NCBI RefSeq assembly: GCF_003402535.2
Contig: NZ_AP025170.1
Location: forward strand, 868,001 to 932,000
DNA: 64,000 nt
Direction: 5' to 3'
DNA from: Cupriavidus sp. P-10
GTDB lineage: Bacteria > Pseudomonadota > Gammaproteobacteria > Burkholderiales > Burkholderiaceae
Shown here: one piece after another, positions 19,554 to 28,668 of the stretch
Numbering within the stretch: the first letter of the stretch is position 1
Layout: the number at the start of each line of letters is the position of its first letter
Notes under the pieces: model-generated
The model's input: the letters and a program-made list of their open reading frames with translations, nothing else
Told to the model about the DNA's origin: nothing
Databases searched by the model: none
Position numbers and translations under genes: made by a program

Positions 19554-19592
19554 GGTGTTCTCCCTCCCAGCGCGCGGGAGAGGTAGAACACC
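19554..19592 (-). terminator. Hairpin downstream of the BMP binding protein gene
   Basis: GGTGTTCT pairs with AGAACACC, with an inner imperfect CCCTCCC/GGGAGAGG stem, 39 nt in all. It starts 15 bp after the BMP-family stop codon. No T-run follows on the minus strand, so it may protect the mRNA 3' end or assist a factor-dependent stop rather than act as a classical terminator. Confidence 0.5.
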
Positions 19593-19607
19593 GCGTCACC
19601 ACTGAAA

Positions 19608-20753
19608 TCAGCCCGGAATCTTCCCTTCCACACCCTCGACGTAGAACTTCACGCCGTGGAGGAACTTGTCGTCCGCGACCTGATCCTTCGCCAACTGCTC
19701 CTTGCCGGTGTTGTCCTTGATCGGACCCTTCCAGATCGGCGCGCTGCCATCGGCAATGGCCTTCTTGCGCTCCTCGACCAGTTTCTTCACGTCCTCGGGC
19801 ACAACCGCGTTGAACGACTTCAGGTCGATCATGCCTTCCTTCAGGCCCCACCACGTGGTGCTGTTCTTCCACTGGTTGTTCAGCACGTCTTCCACCACCT
19901 TGTTGTAGTAGACGCCCCACGAGATCACCGACGCGGCCAGGTGGGCCTTGTCACCGAACTTGGTCATGTCGCTGTCCCAGCCAAAAGCATGTACGCCTTT
20001 TTCCTGCGCGGTCTGCACCACGGCGGCGGAGTCGGTGTTCTGCATCAGCATGTCGACGCCCTGGCCGATCAGCGTGGTGGCGGCTTCGCGTTCCTTGCCC
20101 GGGTCGAACCACTTGTTGACCCACACCACCTTGACCGTGGCGCCCGGGTTGACGCTGCGCGCGCCCAGCGTGAACGAGTCGATATTGCGGATCACTTCGG
20201 GGATGGGCACCGAAGCCACCACGCCCATCTTGCCGGTCTTGCTCATCTTGCCGGCGACCACGCCCGCCAGGTACGCGCCTTCATAGGTGCGCACGTCGTA
20301 CTGGGCCAGGTTGTCGGCGGTCTTGAAGCCGGTGGCGTGCTCGAACTTTACGTCCGGGAATTCCTTGGCGACCTTGAGCATCGACTCCATGTAGCCGAAG
20401 GTGGTGCCGAAGATCAGCTTGTTGCCCTGGCTGGCCAGGTCGCGGAACACGCGTTCGGCGTCGGCGGCGGATTCGGGCACGTTTTCGACAAAGGTAGTCT
20501 TGACCTTGCTGCCGAACTTTTCTTCCACGGCCTTGCGGCCGTTGTCATGCGCATAGGTCCAGCCGGCATCGCCGACCGGGCCGATATAGACGAAGGCGAC
20601 CTTGAGCGGCTCGGCCGCCTGCCCGGCAGCGGGCGCGGAAGCGGCGCCGGCCGTTTCGGCAGGCTTGTCGGCTTCCTTCTTGCCGCAGCCGGCGAGAGCC
20701 AGCACTGCGGTGGCGGCAAGGGCCGCCAGGGTCTTCCTGCGCGTGACGATCAT
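19608..20753 (-). CDS. BMP-family ABC transporter substrate-binding lipoprotein (nucleoside type)
   Basis: A 381-residue periplasmic lipoprotein: signal with Arg-Arg-Lys, lipobox LAGC with Cys23, an Ala/Lys linker to about residue 48, then a Bmp/PnrA domain starting VAFVYIGPVGDAGWTYAHDNGR. Characteristic stretches are GTTFGYMESMLKVA, YDVRTYEGAYLAGVVAG and MQNTDSAAVVQTAQEKG. The family binds purine nucleosides (PnrA/BmpA) or related compounds. The ATG follows AGGAG. It is the last gene of the ATPase-permease-permease-binding protein operon read on the minus strand. The exact ligand is not determined by sequence reading. Confidence 0.92.
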   Translation of the reverse strand: MIVTRRKTLAALAATAVLALAGCGKKEADKPAETAGAASAPAAGQAAEPLKVAFVYIGPVGDAGWTYAHDNGRKAVEEKFGSKVKTTFVENVPESAADAERVFRDLASQGNKLIFGTTFGYMESMLKVAKEFPDVKFEHATGFKTADNLAQYDVRTYEGAYLAGVVAGKMSKTGKMGVVASVPIPEVIRNIDSFTLGARSVNPGATVKVVWVNKWFDPGKEREAATTLIGQGVDMLMQNTDSAAVVQTAQEKGVHAFGWDSDMTKFGDKAHLAASVISWGVYYNKVVEDVLNNQWKNSTTWWGLKEGMIDLKSFNAVVPEDVKKLVEERKKAIADGSAPIWKGPIKDNTGKEQLAKDQVADDKFLHGVKFYVEGVEGKIPG

Positions 20754-20805
20754 GATTTCTCCTTGTGTGAATTGTTGGTAGCTCAGGGATTTCCGTCAAA
20801 AACGA

Positions 20806-21726
20806 TCAGGCATTGCCCGGGCGGAACGGCTTGCCCAGCGATGCCGGCATGTTCAGGCGTATCCACGCCGGGTTGCGCGAGATCAGCGCCAGCACCACGA
20901 TGGTGGCCGCATAAGGCAGCATCGACAGGAACTGCGACGGCACCGATACGCCGATGCCCTGCAGGTAGAACTGCAGGATCGTCACGCCGCCGAACAGCCA
21001 CGCGCCCACCAGCACGCGGCCGGGCCGCCAGGTGGCGAAGGTCGTCAGCGCCAGCGCGATCCAGCCGCGGCCGGCGACCAGGTTCTCGACCCACATCGGG
21101 GTATAGACCAGCGACAGATAGGCGCCTGCCAGCCCGCAGCAGGCGCCGCCGAACAGCAGCGCGCCGAAGCGGATGGTGCGCACCGGGTAGCCGAGCGCGT
21201 GCGCGGATTCCGGCGATTCGCCGATCGCGCGCAGCGTCAGGCCCGCGCGCGTGCGGAACAGGAACCACATGATGGCAAGGCACAGCAGCAGGCTGAAATA
21301 CACCATCCAGTGATGCTGGAAGAACGCCGGGCCAACAAAGGGCAGGTGGGCCAGTCCGGGTACGGCCTTGGCCTGCGCCGGCATGGCGAAGCCGACGAAG
21401 CGCTGGCCCATGAAGGCCGACAGCCCCGTGCCGAAGATCGACAGCGCCAGGCCCGTGGCGACCTGGTTGGTGGCCAGCACCAGCGCCAGCCACGAGAACA
21501 GCGTGGCCATCAGCATGCCGGCCAGCGCGCCGGCGGCAAAGCCGAGCATCGGCGACTGGGTCTGGTAGCCGACCATGAAGCCGGCCACCGCCGCGACCAG
21601 CATCATGCCTTCGGCGCCCAGGTTGAGCACGCCCGAGCGTTCGTTGATCAGCAGGCCCAGCGCGGCAAGCAGCAGCGGCGTGCCGGCGTTGATGGCGGTG
21701 GCGATGAGGGGAGCGAGTTGTTCCAT
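20806..21726 (-). CDS. ABC transporter permease, nucleoside/simple-sugar type
   Basis: A 306-residue BPD_transp_2 family inner-membrane protein with about eight to nine helices, beginning EQLAPLIATAINAGTPLLLAALG. GVLNLGAEGMMLVAAVAGFMVG is the conserved segment near the ATPase contact, and RAIGESPESAHALGYPV is the cytoplasmic coupling loop. It pairs with the permease encoded 18 bp upstream to form the channel of the BMP-type importer. Domain order and lengths fit the second permease (NupQ/YufQ-like) of such systems. Confidence 0.9.
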   Translation of the reverse strand: MEQLAPLIATAINAGTPLLLAALGLLINERSGVLNLGAEGMMLVAAVAGFMVGYQTQSPMLGFAAGALAGMLMATLFSWLALVLATNQVATGLALSIFGTGLSAFMGQRFVGFAMPAQAKAVPGLAHLPFVGPAFFQHHWMVYFSLLLCLAIMWFLFRTRAGLTLRAIGESPESAHALGYPVRTIRFGALLFGGACCGLAGAYLSLVYTPMWVENLVAGRGWIALALTTFATWRPGRVLVGAWLFGGVTILQFYLQGIGVSVPSQFLSMLPYAATIVVLALISRNPAWIRLNMPASLGKPFRPGNA

Positions 21727-21744
21727 GTTCTTTGTTTGCTCCGC

Positions 21745-22854
21745 TCAGGCCGTGGTGGCGCGCCAGCGCAGGCGGTTTTCGATCAGCGTGTCGCATGCCA
21801 GCAGGAAGAACAGCAGCATGCCCTGGAACACCCAGCCTATGGCTGATGGCAGGCCCAGGCGCGACTGCGCCATCTCGCCGCCGATATAGAACAGCGACAT
21901 CATGATGCCGCCGAAGACGGTGCCGACCGGATGCAGCCGGCCGATAAACGCGACGATGATCGCGGTGAAGCCATAGCCCGGCGAGATCGATGGCAACAGC
22001 TGGCCGATCGGGCCGACCACTTCAAACGCGCCTGTCAGTCCCGCGGTCGCGCCCGAGATCAACAGGGCGCTCCACAACGCGCTGCGCGCGGAAAAGCCCG
22101 CGTAGCGCGCCGCCGACGGCGCCGTGCCGCCCACCTGCAGGCGATAGCCGGCGAAGCTGCGGAACACGAACACCGTCATCACCACCACCAGCACCAGCAT
22201 CACCGCAAAGCCGGCATGCAGGCGCGAGCCCGACATCAGGTTGGGGAGCAGGAACTCGGACGAGAACACCTTCGATTGCGGGAAGTTCATGCCATTGGGA
22301 TCCTTCAGCGGCCCGTTGACCACCCACAGCAGCAACTGCTGCGCGATGTAGGTGAGCATCAGCGAAACCAGGATCTCGTTGGCGTTGAACCTGTCCTTCA
22401 GCAGCGCGGTGAGCGAAGCCCAGGCCATGCCGCCGACGATGCCTGCAAGCGAGGCCAGTACCAGCACCACGGTGCCGTTCATGGTCTGCCCCGGCACGTC
22501 GAAATACAGCACCGTGGCACCGGCGCAGATGCCGCCGGCGATCAACTGGCCGTCGGCGCCGATGTTCCATACATTGGCCCGGTAGCACACCGACAGGCCG
22601 AGCGCGCACAGCACCAGCGGCACGGTCTTGAGCAGCACTTCGCCGATGGCGCGCTTGTCACGCAGCGGATCGGCCAGGAAGACCTTGAGCGCGGCCACCG
22701 GGTCCTTGCCGAGCACCAGGAACAGCAGCGCACCGAACAGCAGCGTCAGCGCCAGCGCAACCACCGGCGAGGCATAGGCCATGGTGCGCGACGGCAGCCC
22801 GCGCGGTGCCAGCGTAAGCGGGGAAAGGGGGAGAAGACGTCGCACATCAGCCAT
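21745..22854 (-). CDS. ABC transporter permease, nucleoside/simple-sugar type
   Basis: A 369-residue permease of the BPD_transp_2 family, longer than its partner because of an N-terminal extension with a first helix (ASPVVALALTLLFGALLFLVLG). Core signatures are NVWNIGADGQLIAGGICAG and the coupling-loop stretch QVGGTAPSAARYAGFSAR. It matches the YufP-like first permease. The ATG overlaps the end of the ATPase gene by 8 bp, indicating translational coupling. Confidence 0.9.
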   Translation of the reverse strand: MADVRRLLPLSPLTLAPRGLPSRTMAYASPVVALALTLLFGALLFLVLGKDPVAALKVFLADPLRDKRAIGEVLLKTVPLVLCALGLSVCYRANVWNIGADGQLIAGGICAGATVLYFDVPGQTMNGTVVLVLASLAGIVGGMAWASLTALLKDRFNANEILVSLMLTYIAQQLLLWVVNGPLKDPNGMNFPQSKVFSSEFLLPNLMSGSRLHAGFAVMLVLVVVMTVFVFRSFAGYRLQVGGTAPSAARYAGFSARSALWSALLISGATAGLTGAFEVVGPIGQLLPSISPGYGFTAIIVAFIGRLHPVGTVFGGIMMSLFYIGGEMAQSRLGLPSAIGWVFQGMLLFFLLACDTLIENRLRWRATTA

Positions 22855-24406
22855 GGCTTGCCACCTCCGCAGGGCGTGCCTGGGCGGGACCGCCTTCCCA
22901 CAATCCGCTCATCCACAGGCCGACCTGCTCGCGCGTGGCGGTCTCGGTTGGCACCGACGGCGACAGGTGGCCCTTGGCGACCACGTGCAGCCGATCGCAG
23001 ATCGCAAACAGCTCGTCGAGTTCTTCCGACACCACCAGGATGGCGCAGCCGGTGGCTTTCAGCGCCAGGATTTCGTTATGGATCTGCGCCGCGGCGCCCA
23101 CGTCCACGCCCCAGGTCGGTTGCGCCACGATCAATACCTTCGGGCCGCTTTCGATCTCGCGGCCGACAATGAATTTCTGCAGGTTGCCGCCGGACAGGCT
23201 GCGCGCCAGCGCATCCGGTCCGCTGGCCTTGACGCGGAAGCGGTCGATCACCGCCGCCGCCAGGCCGGTCGCCGCGCGCGGCGAGATCATGCCTTGGCGC
23301 ACATAGGGCGGGGTCTGGTGCGACAGCAGGATATTGGCGGCCAGGCTCATGCCCGGCACCGCGCCACGCCCCAGGCGCTCTTCTGGCACAAAGGCCAGCC
23401 CCGCGCGGCGGCGCCGACGCGCGTCGAGCTTGCCGACCGGCTTGCCGCCAAGCTGCACCGAGACGTTCGGCGCGCGCGTGTCTTCACCTGACAGCGCGGC
23501 GAGCAATTCCTGCTGGCCGTTGCCAGAGACGCCGGCGATGCCGACGATCTCGCCCGCATGCACGTCGAGCGAAACGCGGTTCAGTTCCGTGGCAAACGCG
23601 TGCGATCGCGGCAGCGACAGTTCCTGCACGCTCAGCCGCACCGGCCCGCGTTCGGCCGCAATGCGCGCTTCACGCGGCGGCTCGCCGCCGATCATCAGCC
23701 GTGACAGCGACGCCGCGGTTTCCTGGCGCGGCTCGCACACGCCGGTGACCTTGCCCATGCGCATCACGGTGGCGTGATGGCACAGCGCGCGGATCTCGTC
23801 GAGCTTGTGGCTGATGTAGAGGATGCTGGTGCCCTCGTCGGCCAGTTGGCGCAGCGTGACGAATAGCGTCTCGACTGCCTGCGGTGTCAGCACCGAAGTG
23901 GGCTCGTCCAGGATCAGCAACTGGGGGTTGGCCAGCAGCGCGCGCACGATCTCCACGCGCTGGCGCTCGCCGACCGACAGCGTGTGCACGTGGCGGTTGG
24001 GTTCGAGCGGCAGGCCGTACCGTTCCGCGGTGGCGCGGATGCGCTCGGCCAGCTGCTTCATGTTGCCTTGCTGGCTGGCCGGCAGGCCGAGCGCGATGTT
24101 CTCGGTCACCGTCAGCGTGTCGAACAGCGAGAAATGCTGGAACACCATGGCGATGCCCAGGTTGCGGGCATCGTGCGGGCTGTTGATCGTGACCGGCGCC
24201 CCGTTGAAGTGCACCTCGCCGGCATCGGGCCGGACGGCACCGAAGATGATCTTCATCAGGGTGGACTTGCCGGCGCCGTTCTCGCCCAGTACGGCGTGGA
24301 TCTCGCCGGGGGCCACGGTAAGGCTGACGTCGTCGTTGGCAACGACGCCCGGATAGCGCTTGCTGATATGGGCAAGCGCCAGCCTGGGAGGGGTTTGTGA
24401 TGTCAC
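22847..24406 (-). CDS. ABC transporter ATP-binding protein with two nucleotide-binding domains
   Basis: A 519-residue tandem ATPase energising the BMP-type importer. Domain 1 has Walker A GENGAGKST, signature LSVGERQRVEI and Walker B LLILDEPTS; domain 2 has a degenerate Walker A GVSGNGQQELL, signature SLSGGNLQKFI and a changed Walker B region (VLIVAQPTWGVDV). This asymmetry is normal for RbsA/YufO-like proteins. The start is uncertain: GTG at 24406 (VTSQTPPRLALAH) gives the family length; a TTG at 24454 is an alternative, and neither has a strong Shine-Dalgarno. First gene of the four-gene operon. Confidence 0.88.
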   Translation of the reverse strand: MTSQTPPRLALAHISKRYPGVVANDDVSLTVAPGEIHAVLGENGAGKSTLMKIIFGAVRPDAGEVHFNGAPVTINSPHDARNLGIAMVFQHFSLFDTLTVTENIALGLPASQQGNMKQLAERIRATAERYGLPLEPNRHVHTLSVGERQRVEIVRALLANPQLLILDEPTSVLTPQAVETLFVTLRQLADEGTSILYISHKLDEIRALCHHATVMRMGKVTGVCEPRQETAASLSRLMIGGEPPREARIAAERGPVRLSVQELSLPRSHAFATELNRVSLDVHAGEIVGIAGVSGNGQQELLAALSGEDTRAPNVSVQLGGKPVGKLDARRRRRAGLAFVPEERLGRGAVPGMSLAANILLSHQTPPYVRQGMISPRAATGLAAAVIDRFRVKASGPDALARSLSGGNLQKFIVGREIESGPKVLIVAQPTWGVDVGAAAQIHNEILALKATGCAILVVSEELDELFAICDRLHVVAKGHLSPSVPTETATREQVGLWMSGLWEGGPAQARPAEVASHG

Positions 24407-24707
24407 TGAGGCGGCTCGGGTTGTTGTGAGGGCAGCAACGTCGGGATGAGTCAAAGCGCGGCAGTGCGTGGCGCAGGATCGCCGCGACGCATTGCAGCAT
24501 TCATCATGATCTGGTGATGCTCGATATAGGTGTCGAATTATATAAGTGAGCGGGAGCCGGAAGGCCTGAAACGGACGAGTGTCCAGTGCCTGCAACGGTT
24601 GCAGGCAGGTTGCAAGTCGCATGCCGGCTACGGCACGAAAAAAAGCCGCCGCCTCCTGGCGGAGGCGGCGGCTTGCAGTGCAGGGGGAAGCCCCGAAGGG
24701 CCCGGCG
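24407..24707. other. Intergenic region upstream of the nucleoside ABC operon
   Basis: No gene is seen. On the minus strand TATAAT occurs at 24542-24537, about 130 bp before the ATPase start, but without a good -35 at normal spacing; it remains a plausible -10. The right end holds the pirin terminator at 24638-24674. Confidence 0.5.
24638..24674 (-). terminator. Intrinsic terminator of the pirin gene
   Basis: A 14-bp perfect stem AAGCCGCCGCCTCC / GGAGGCGGCGGCTT with a TGGC loop, followed on the minus strand by seven T. It lies 33 bp after the pirin stop codon. Confidence 0.93.
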
Positions 24708-25637
24708 TCAGGCCCCGCTGGCAGCCGCGATCGTCGCGAACCGCCCATCCCGGAAATCCGCCAGCGTCTGGTAGATCTGCTCCTGCGTGTTCATCACGAA
24801 CGGGCCGTACTGCGCAATCGGCTCGTTCAGCGGCTTGCCGGCGATCAGCAGGAAACGCGCGTCCGCGTCCGCCCGCACGACGACGCCATCGGCCACGCCG
24901 GCATTGTCCAGCACGCCCATGCGCTGGGGCTCGACCACCGCGCGGTCATCGCCATCGCCGATCGACACTTCGCCCTGGTAGACGTACACAAAGGCGTTGT
25001 GCCCGCCCGGCAGTGCCTGCCTGAACGTCTGTCCGGGCGGAAGGTGCACGTCGAGGTAGAGCGGTTCGGTCACCGGGCGCTTGATCGCACCGGCCACGCC
25101 GTGGCTGGCGCCCGCCAGCACACGCACTGTGCCACCGTTGTCCAGAGCCACCGTCGGAATCTCGGCCGAGGGCATGTCGCGGTACCACGGCGCGGTCATC
25201 TTGTCCGCGGCCGGCAGGTTCAGCCAGAGCTGGAAGCCTTCCATGCGGCCGTCCTCCTGCTCGGGCATCTCCGAGTGCACCACGCCGGCGCCGGCCACCA
25301 TCCACTGGGCGCCGCCGTTCTGCAGCAGGCCTTCGTTGCCCGCGCTGTCGCGATGGCGCATGCGGCCGGCCAGCATGTACGTGATGGTCTCGAAGCCGCG
25401 GTGCGGGTGATCGGGGAAGCCGCCGATGTAGTCATCCTTGCTGTCGGTGCCGAAGGCATCGAGCATCAGGAACGGGTCCAGCCGGCGCTGCAGGTTCTGC
25501 GTCAGCACGCGGGTCAGCTTGACGCCGGCGCCGTCGGAGGTGGCGATGCCCCGCACGACGCGGTCCACGGTGCGCGAGCGTTGCACGCTTTCCGCGGCGG
25601 TGGCGGCAACGGTGGTGAAGGGGGTACGGGTGTCCAT
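24708..25637 (-). CDS. Pirin-family bicupin protein
   Basis: A 309-residue protein with an N-terminal pirin cupin: the metal site is read as HPHRGFETIT (two His), HRDS and GVVHSEMPE (His and Glu), giving the usual three-His-one-Glu set. The C-terminal cupin (about residues 190-290) includes PLYLDVHLPPG and FVYVYQGEV. Bacterial pirins such as YhhW have quercetinase-like activity; others act as redox-sensitive partners, so the substrate here is open. Single gene with its own terminator; the neighbouring ABC operon is downstream on the same strand. Confidence 0.93.
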   Translation of the reverse strand: MDTRTPFTTVAATAAESVQRSRTVDRVVRGIATSDGAGVKLTRVLTQNLQRRLDPFLMLDAFGTDSKDDYIGGFPDHPHRGFETITYMLAGRMRHRDSAGNEGLLQNGGAQWMVAGAGVVHSEMPEQEDGRMEGFQLWLNLPAADKMTAPWYRDMPSAEIPTVALDNGGTVRVLAGASHGVAGAIKRPVTEPLYLDVHLPPGQTFRQALPGGHNAFVYVYQGEVSIGDGDDRAVVEPQRMGVLDNAGVADGVVVRADADARFLLIAGKPLNEPIAQYGPFVMNTQEQIYQTLADFRDGRFATIAAASGA

Positions 25638-26314
25638 GTCTTTCTCCGGTGGGCGGGAGGCGCTGCGATCGTGCCGCGCGGTCCCGTCGTTTCAGCTACC
25701 CCGTCAATTTAGTGGTTTGGCAGGGAAAGAGTAGAGGGCGGGAAGGCAACAGATTGTTCCATCCATAGGTCGATGCCTCCGGCCTCAGCAATCGAATTTG
25801 GAACACTGCAACAGCCGAAACCGGCCCCGGCGACCGGTGTCGGGAACGCCTCACGAAAGCATAAAATTGCCGCCAAATGGCCGCCGGAAAGCGGGAAGAT
25901 GACAAGATCGATGAAGATCGCTATAATAGCGCTCTCTTTGTCATCCGTTGATGTGAATTGCAAGGTGGCCGAATCCGCGCCAGCCCTTGCCAGTCAACGG
26001 CCAATGGATCGGCGGCGCGTCGAAAAACCTCAATACCTGCGCTGCCACTGGCCAACTGGTCGCCACGCTTAAGCGTCGCCGGCTGCGCCGCTTCAGGGAA
26101 TGTCCGGCCGCATGCCGGCATCCCGTCAATCGGGCTCCACCGCCGACGGCGGAAGGGCCCACAGACCGTCCGCCGGCACTCCTGCCGGTCATGGCGGCAA
26201 GGCAATCTGAACCGGGCCGGTGGCGCCTCTATCTCCGAAACCACCAGCCCTATTGTTTTCCGTTGTCGAAAAGTGGCGTCTTGCTCTCTTTTCTGGCCCG
26301 GAAGAGGGGAGAGT
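25638..26314. other. 677-bp intergenic region with the promoter and long leader of the osmoprotectant operon
   Basis: No gene is supported. The left half lies upstream of pirin; the right half, after the promoter at 25899-25927, is a leader of about 380 nt with many short inverted repeats such as GGCCGCATGCCGGC. I compared it by eye with cobalamin, guanidine and glycine riboswitch cores and found no convincing match. Confidence 0.55.
25899..25927 (+). promoter_or_regulatory. Near-consensus sigma-70 promoter of the osmoprotectant ABC operon
   Basis: ATGACA (25899-25904), 17-bp spacer, TATAAT (25922-25927); eleven of twelve consensus positions match. The -10 sits in a short palindrome GCGCTATAATAGCGC-like context (CGCTATAATAGCG). 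The first gene begins 388 bp downstream. Confidence 0.75.
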
Positions 26315-27031
26315 ATGTCAAAGCAATCGGCCCGGTCTTTCGCCTGGGCAGGACTGACGCTTGCCGCGATCGCCGCATTGGTCGCGTGGATTGGCGTCGA
26401 TGTGATTCAGAAATATCAGGAACGCCTGCTGTACGACGTGGCTGACCATCTGCGCCTGGTGGCGATGTCGATGTCGCTGGCGCTGGCCACCGGCATCCCG
26501 GCGGGGATCGCGCTGAGCCGGCCGTGCATGCGCCGTTGGGCCGACCGGCTGATGCAGGTCTTCAACGTCGGCAACACGGTGCCCTCGCTGGCGGTGCTGG
26601 CGCTGGCACTGGCGGTGCTCGGCATCGGCGAGCGTCCGGCGATCCTGGCGCTGTGGCTGGCCTCGCTGCTGCCGATCGTGCGCAATACCTACGAAGGGCT
26701 GCGCAATGTCTCGCCCACGCTGCTGGAAGCGGCACGCGGTATCGGCATGACGCCGGTGCAGCGGCTGGTGCGCGTGGAATTGCCGAATGCGCTGCCGGTG
26801 ATGCTGGCCGGCATCCGCATCGCGCTGGTGATCAACGTCGGCACCGTGCCGCTGTCGTTCCTGATCGGCGCCAACAGCCTGGGCGAACTGATTTTCCCGG
26901 GCATTTACCTGAACAACCAGTCGCTGCTGCTGCTGGGCGCGGCCGCCACCGCGCTGCTGGCGCTGGCGCTGGACGCGCTGTTCGCCGCTGCCGGCCAGAT
27001 GTACCTGCGCCGCCGCGGCCTGGCGCGCTGA
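26315..27031 (+). CDS. Osmoprotectant/choline ABC transporter permease (OpuCB/YehW type)
   Basis: A 238-residue permease with about six helices. The BPD_transp_1 coupling region reads LPIVRNTYEGLRNVSPTLLEAARGIGMTPVQRLVRVELPNALPVMLAGIR, typical of glycine betaine/choline importers of the OpuC/Osm class. The ATG follows AGGGGAG. It is the first of four genes (permease, binding protein, permease, ATPase), the standard OpuC layout. The ligand could be betaine, choline, carnitine or ergothioneine-like compounds; sequence alone does not decide. Confidence 0.9.
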   Translation: MSKQSARSFAWAGLTLAAIAALVAWIGVDVIQKYQERLLYDVADHLRLVAMSMSLALATGIPAGIALSRPCMRRWADRLMQVFNVGNTVPSLAVLALALAVLGIGERPAILALWLASLLPIVRNTYEGLRNVSPTLLEAARGIGMTPVQRLVRVELPNALPVMLAGIRIALVINVGTVPLSFLIGANSLGELIFPGIYLNNQSLLLLGAAATALLALALDALFAAAGQMYLRRRGLAR

Positions 27032-27053
27032 TCCGCTGACCAAGGGGGCCGAC

Positions 27054-28007
27054 ATGAAAGACCCAATGCAATTCATCCGCCGCCGTGCGCGGCGCGCCGC
27101 GATGCTGGTGGCAGCCGTCACCGCGTTCGCGGCAGGCCTGGCGCTGGCCACGGCGCCCGAGGTGCACGCGGCCGATGCCGGCGCAGCGCCGATCCGCGTG
27201 GGCGGCAAGAACTTCACCGAGCAGTTGCTGCTGTCGTCGATGACGTCGAAGTACCTGCGCGCCAAGGGCTTCACCACCGAGCTGACCGCTGGCCTGGGCA
27301 GTACGCTGATGCGCCAGGCCATGGAAAGCAACCAGCTCGACGTGGTCTGGGACTACACCGGGACCGCGCTGATCGTGTTCAACAAGGTCCAGGAAAAGCT
27401 GGGCGCGAAAGAAAGCTATGAGCGCGTCAAGCAGATGGACGGCGCGCGCGGGCTGGTGTGGCTGGATGCCTCCAACATCAACAACACCTATGCACTGGCG
27501 ATGCCGAAGGAACGCGCTGGCAAAGGCGTGGCCACGCTGTCGGCGTTTGCCGAGCAGATGCGCAAGGCCGGCCCCGATGCCAGCCACCCGTTCGCTGTCG
27601 ACATGGAATTCGCCGCGCGCCCGGATGGCCTGGAGCCGCTCAAGGAGTTGTACAAGCTGCCGTTCTCGCGCCGCGACGTGATCCAGCTCGACCCGGGCCT
27701 GGTCTACACCGCGCTGAAGAACAACCAGGTGGAACTGGGGCTGGTCTACGCCACCGATGGCCGCGTCAAGGGCTTTGACTTGGTGCTGCTGGAAGACGAC
27801 CTGCATTTCTTCCCGCCTTACAACGCGGTGCCGGTGGTGCGCAAGCCGTTGCTCGACAAGCATCCGGAACTGGCGGGCCTGCTCAACGCGCTGGCGGTCA
27901 AGCTCGACAACGAGAGCATGACCGACATGAACTACAAGGTGGACATCGGCCAGCAGCCGGTGGACAAGGTCGCGGAGGACTTCCTGCGCAGCCACGGACT
28001 GATCTGA
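27054..28007 (+). CDS. Glycine betaine/choline-type ABC substrate-binding protein (OpuAC domain)
   Basis: A 317-residue periplasmic protein with an Arg-rich signal peptide, cleaved near AHA-ADA (about residue 41). The OpuAC domain begins IRVGGKNFTEQLLLSSM, which is diagnostic of OpuC/ProX-like quaternary-amine binders; later segments VWDYTGTALIVFNKV and DGRVKGFDLVLLEDDLHFFPPYNAVPVVR shape the ligand pocket. No lipobox Cys is present, so it is a soluble periplasmic protein. Encoded 22 bp after the first permease. Confidence 0.92.
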   Translation: MKDPMQFIRRRARRAAMLVAAVTAFAAGLALATAPEVHAADAGAAPIRVGGKNFTEQLLLSSMTSKYLRAKGFTTELTAGLGSTLMRQAMESNQLDVVWDYTGTALIVFNKVQEKLGAKESYERVKQMDGARGLVWLDASNINNTYALAMPKERAGKGVATLSAFAEQMRKAGPDASHPFAVDMEFAARPDGLEPLKELYKLPFSRRDVIQLDPGLVYTALKNNQVELGLVYATDGRVKGFDLVLLEDDLHFFPPYNAVPVVRKPLLDKHPELAGLLNALAVKLDNESMTDMNYKVDIGQQPVDKVAEDFLRSHGLI

Positions 28008-28017
28008 GGAGGGCCGC

Positions 28018-28668
28018 ATGGACTTGTTCACTTACCTGCAGCACAGCTGGCCCACGCTGCTGAAGATGACCGGCGAGCATCTCGCGCTGGTCGGCTCGGC
28101 GGTGGGGCTGGCAATCCTGATCGGGGTGCCGCTCGGCGTCGTGATCACGCGCTTCCGCGCACTGGCCACGCCGCTGCTGGCACTGGCGACGATCGTGCTG
28201 ACGCTGCCGTCGATCGCGCTGTTCGGGCTGATGATCCCGATCTTTGCGCGCTTCGGCCATGCGCTGGGGTATGTGCCGGCGGTGACGGCGGTATTCCTGT
28301 ACTCGCTGCTGCCGATCATGCGCAACACCTACACCGCGCTGGCCAATGTCGACCCCGGCATCCAGGAAGCGGGCCGCGGCATCGGCATGACCACCTGGCA
28401 ACGGATGCGGCTGGTCGACCTGCCGCTGGCCGTGCCGGTGATCCTCGGCGGCGTGCGTACCGCCGTCGTGATGAATATCGGGGTTGCCACCATTGCCGCC
28501 ATCATCGGCGCGGGTGGCCTCGGGGTGCTGATCCTGCAAGCGATCAGCCAGAGCAACATGAGCAAGCTGGCCGTGGGCGCGGTCCTGGTCAGCCTGCTCG
28601 CCATCGTGGCGGACGCTTTCCTGCAGTGGTTGCAGCGGGCGCTGACGCCGAAGGGGATCCGTCTATGA
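28018..28668 (+). CDS. Osmoprotectant ABC transporter permease (OpuCD/YehY type)
   Basis: A 216-residue permease with about six helices. The coupling loop LPIMRNTYTALANVDPGIQEAGRGIGMTTWQRMRLVDLPLAVPVILGGVR is closely parallel to that of the first permease, showing the usual heterodimer. GAGGLGVLILQAIS is the conserved C-terminal segment. GGAGG precedes the ATG; the stop overlaps the ATPase start as ATGA. Confidence 0.92.
   Translation: MDLFTYLQHSWPTLLKMTGEHLALVGSAVGLAILIGVPLGVVITRFRALATPLLALATIVLTLPSIALFGLMIPIFARFGHALGYVPAVTAVFLYSLLPIMRNTYTALANVDPGIQEAGRGIGMTTWQRMRLVDLPLAVPVILGGVRTAVVMNIGVATIAAIIGAGGLGVLILQAISQSNMSKLAVGAVLVSLLAIVADAFLQWLQRALTPKGIRL

Noticed and set aside
25773..26072. A 99-residue frame upstream of the osmoprotectant operon
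   Set aside because: It overlaps the near-consensus promoter, has no ribosome site and no recognised motif.
26040..26120. Cobalamin riboswitch-like GCCACTG in the leader of the osmoprotectant operon
   Set aside because: The surrounding conserved cobalamin elements, including the B12 box order, are not present and the downstream genes are not cobalamin-related.
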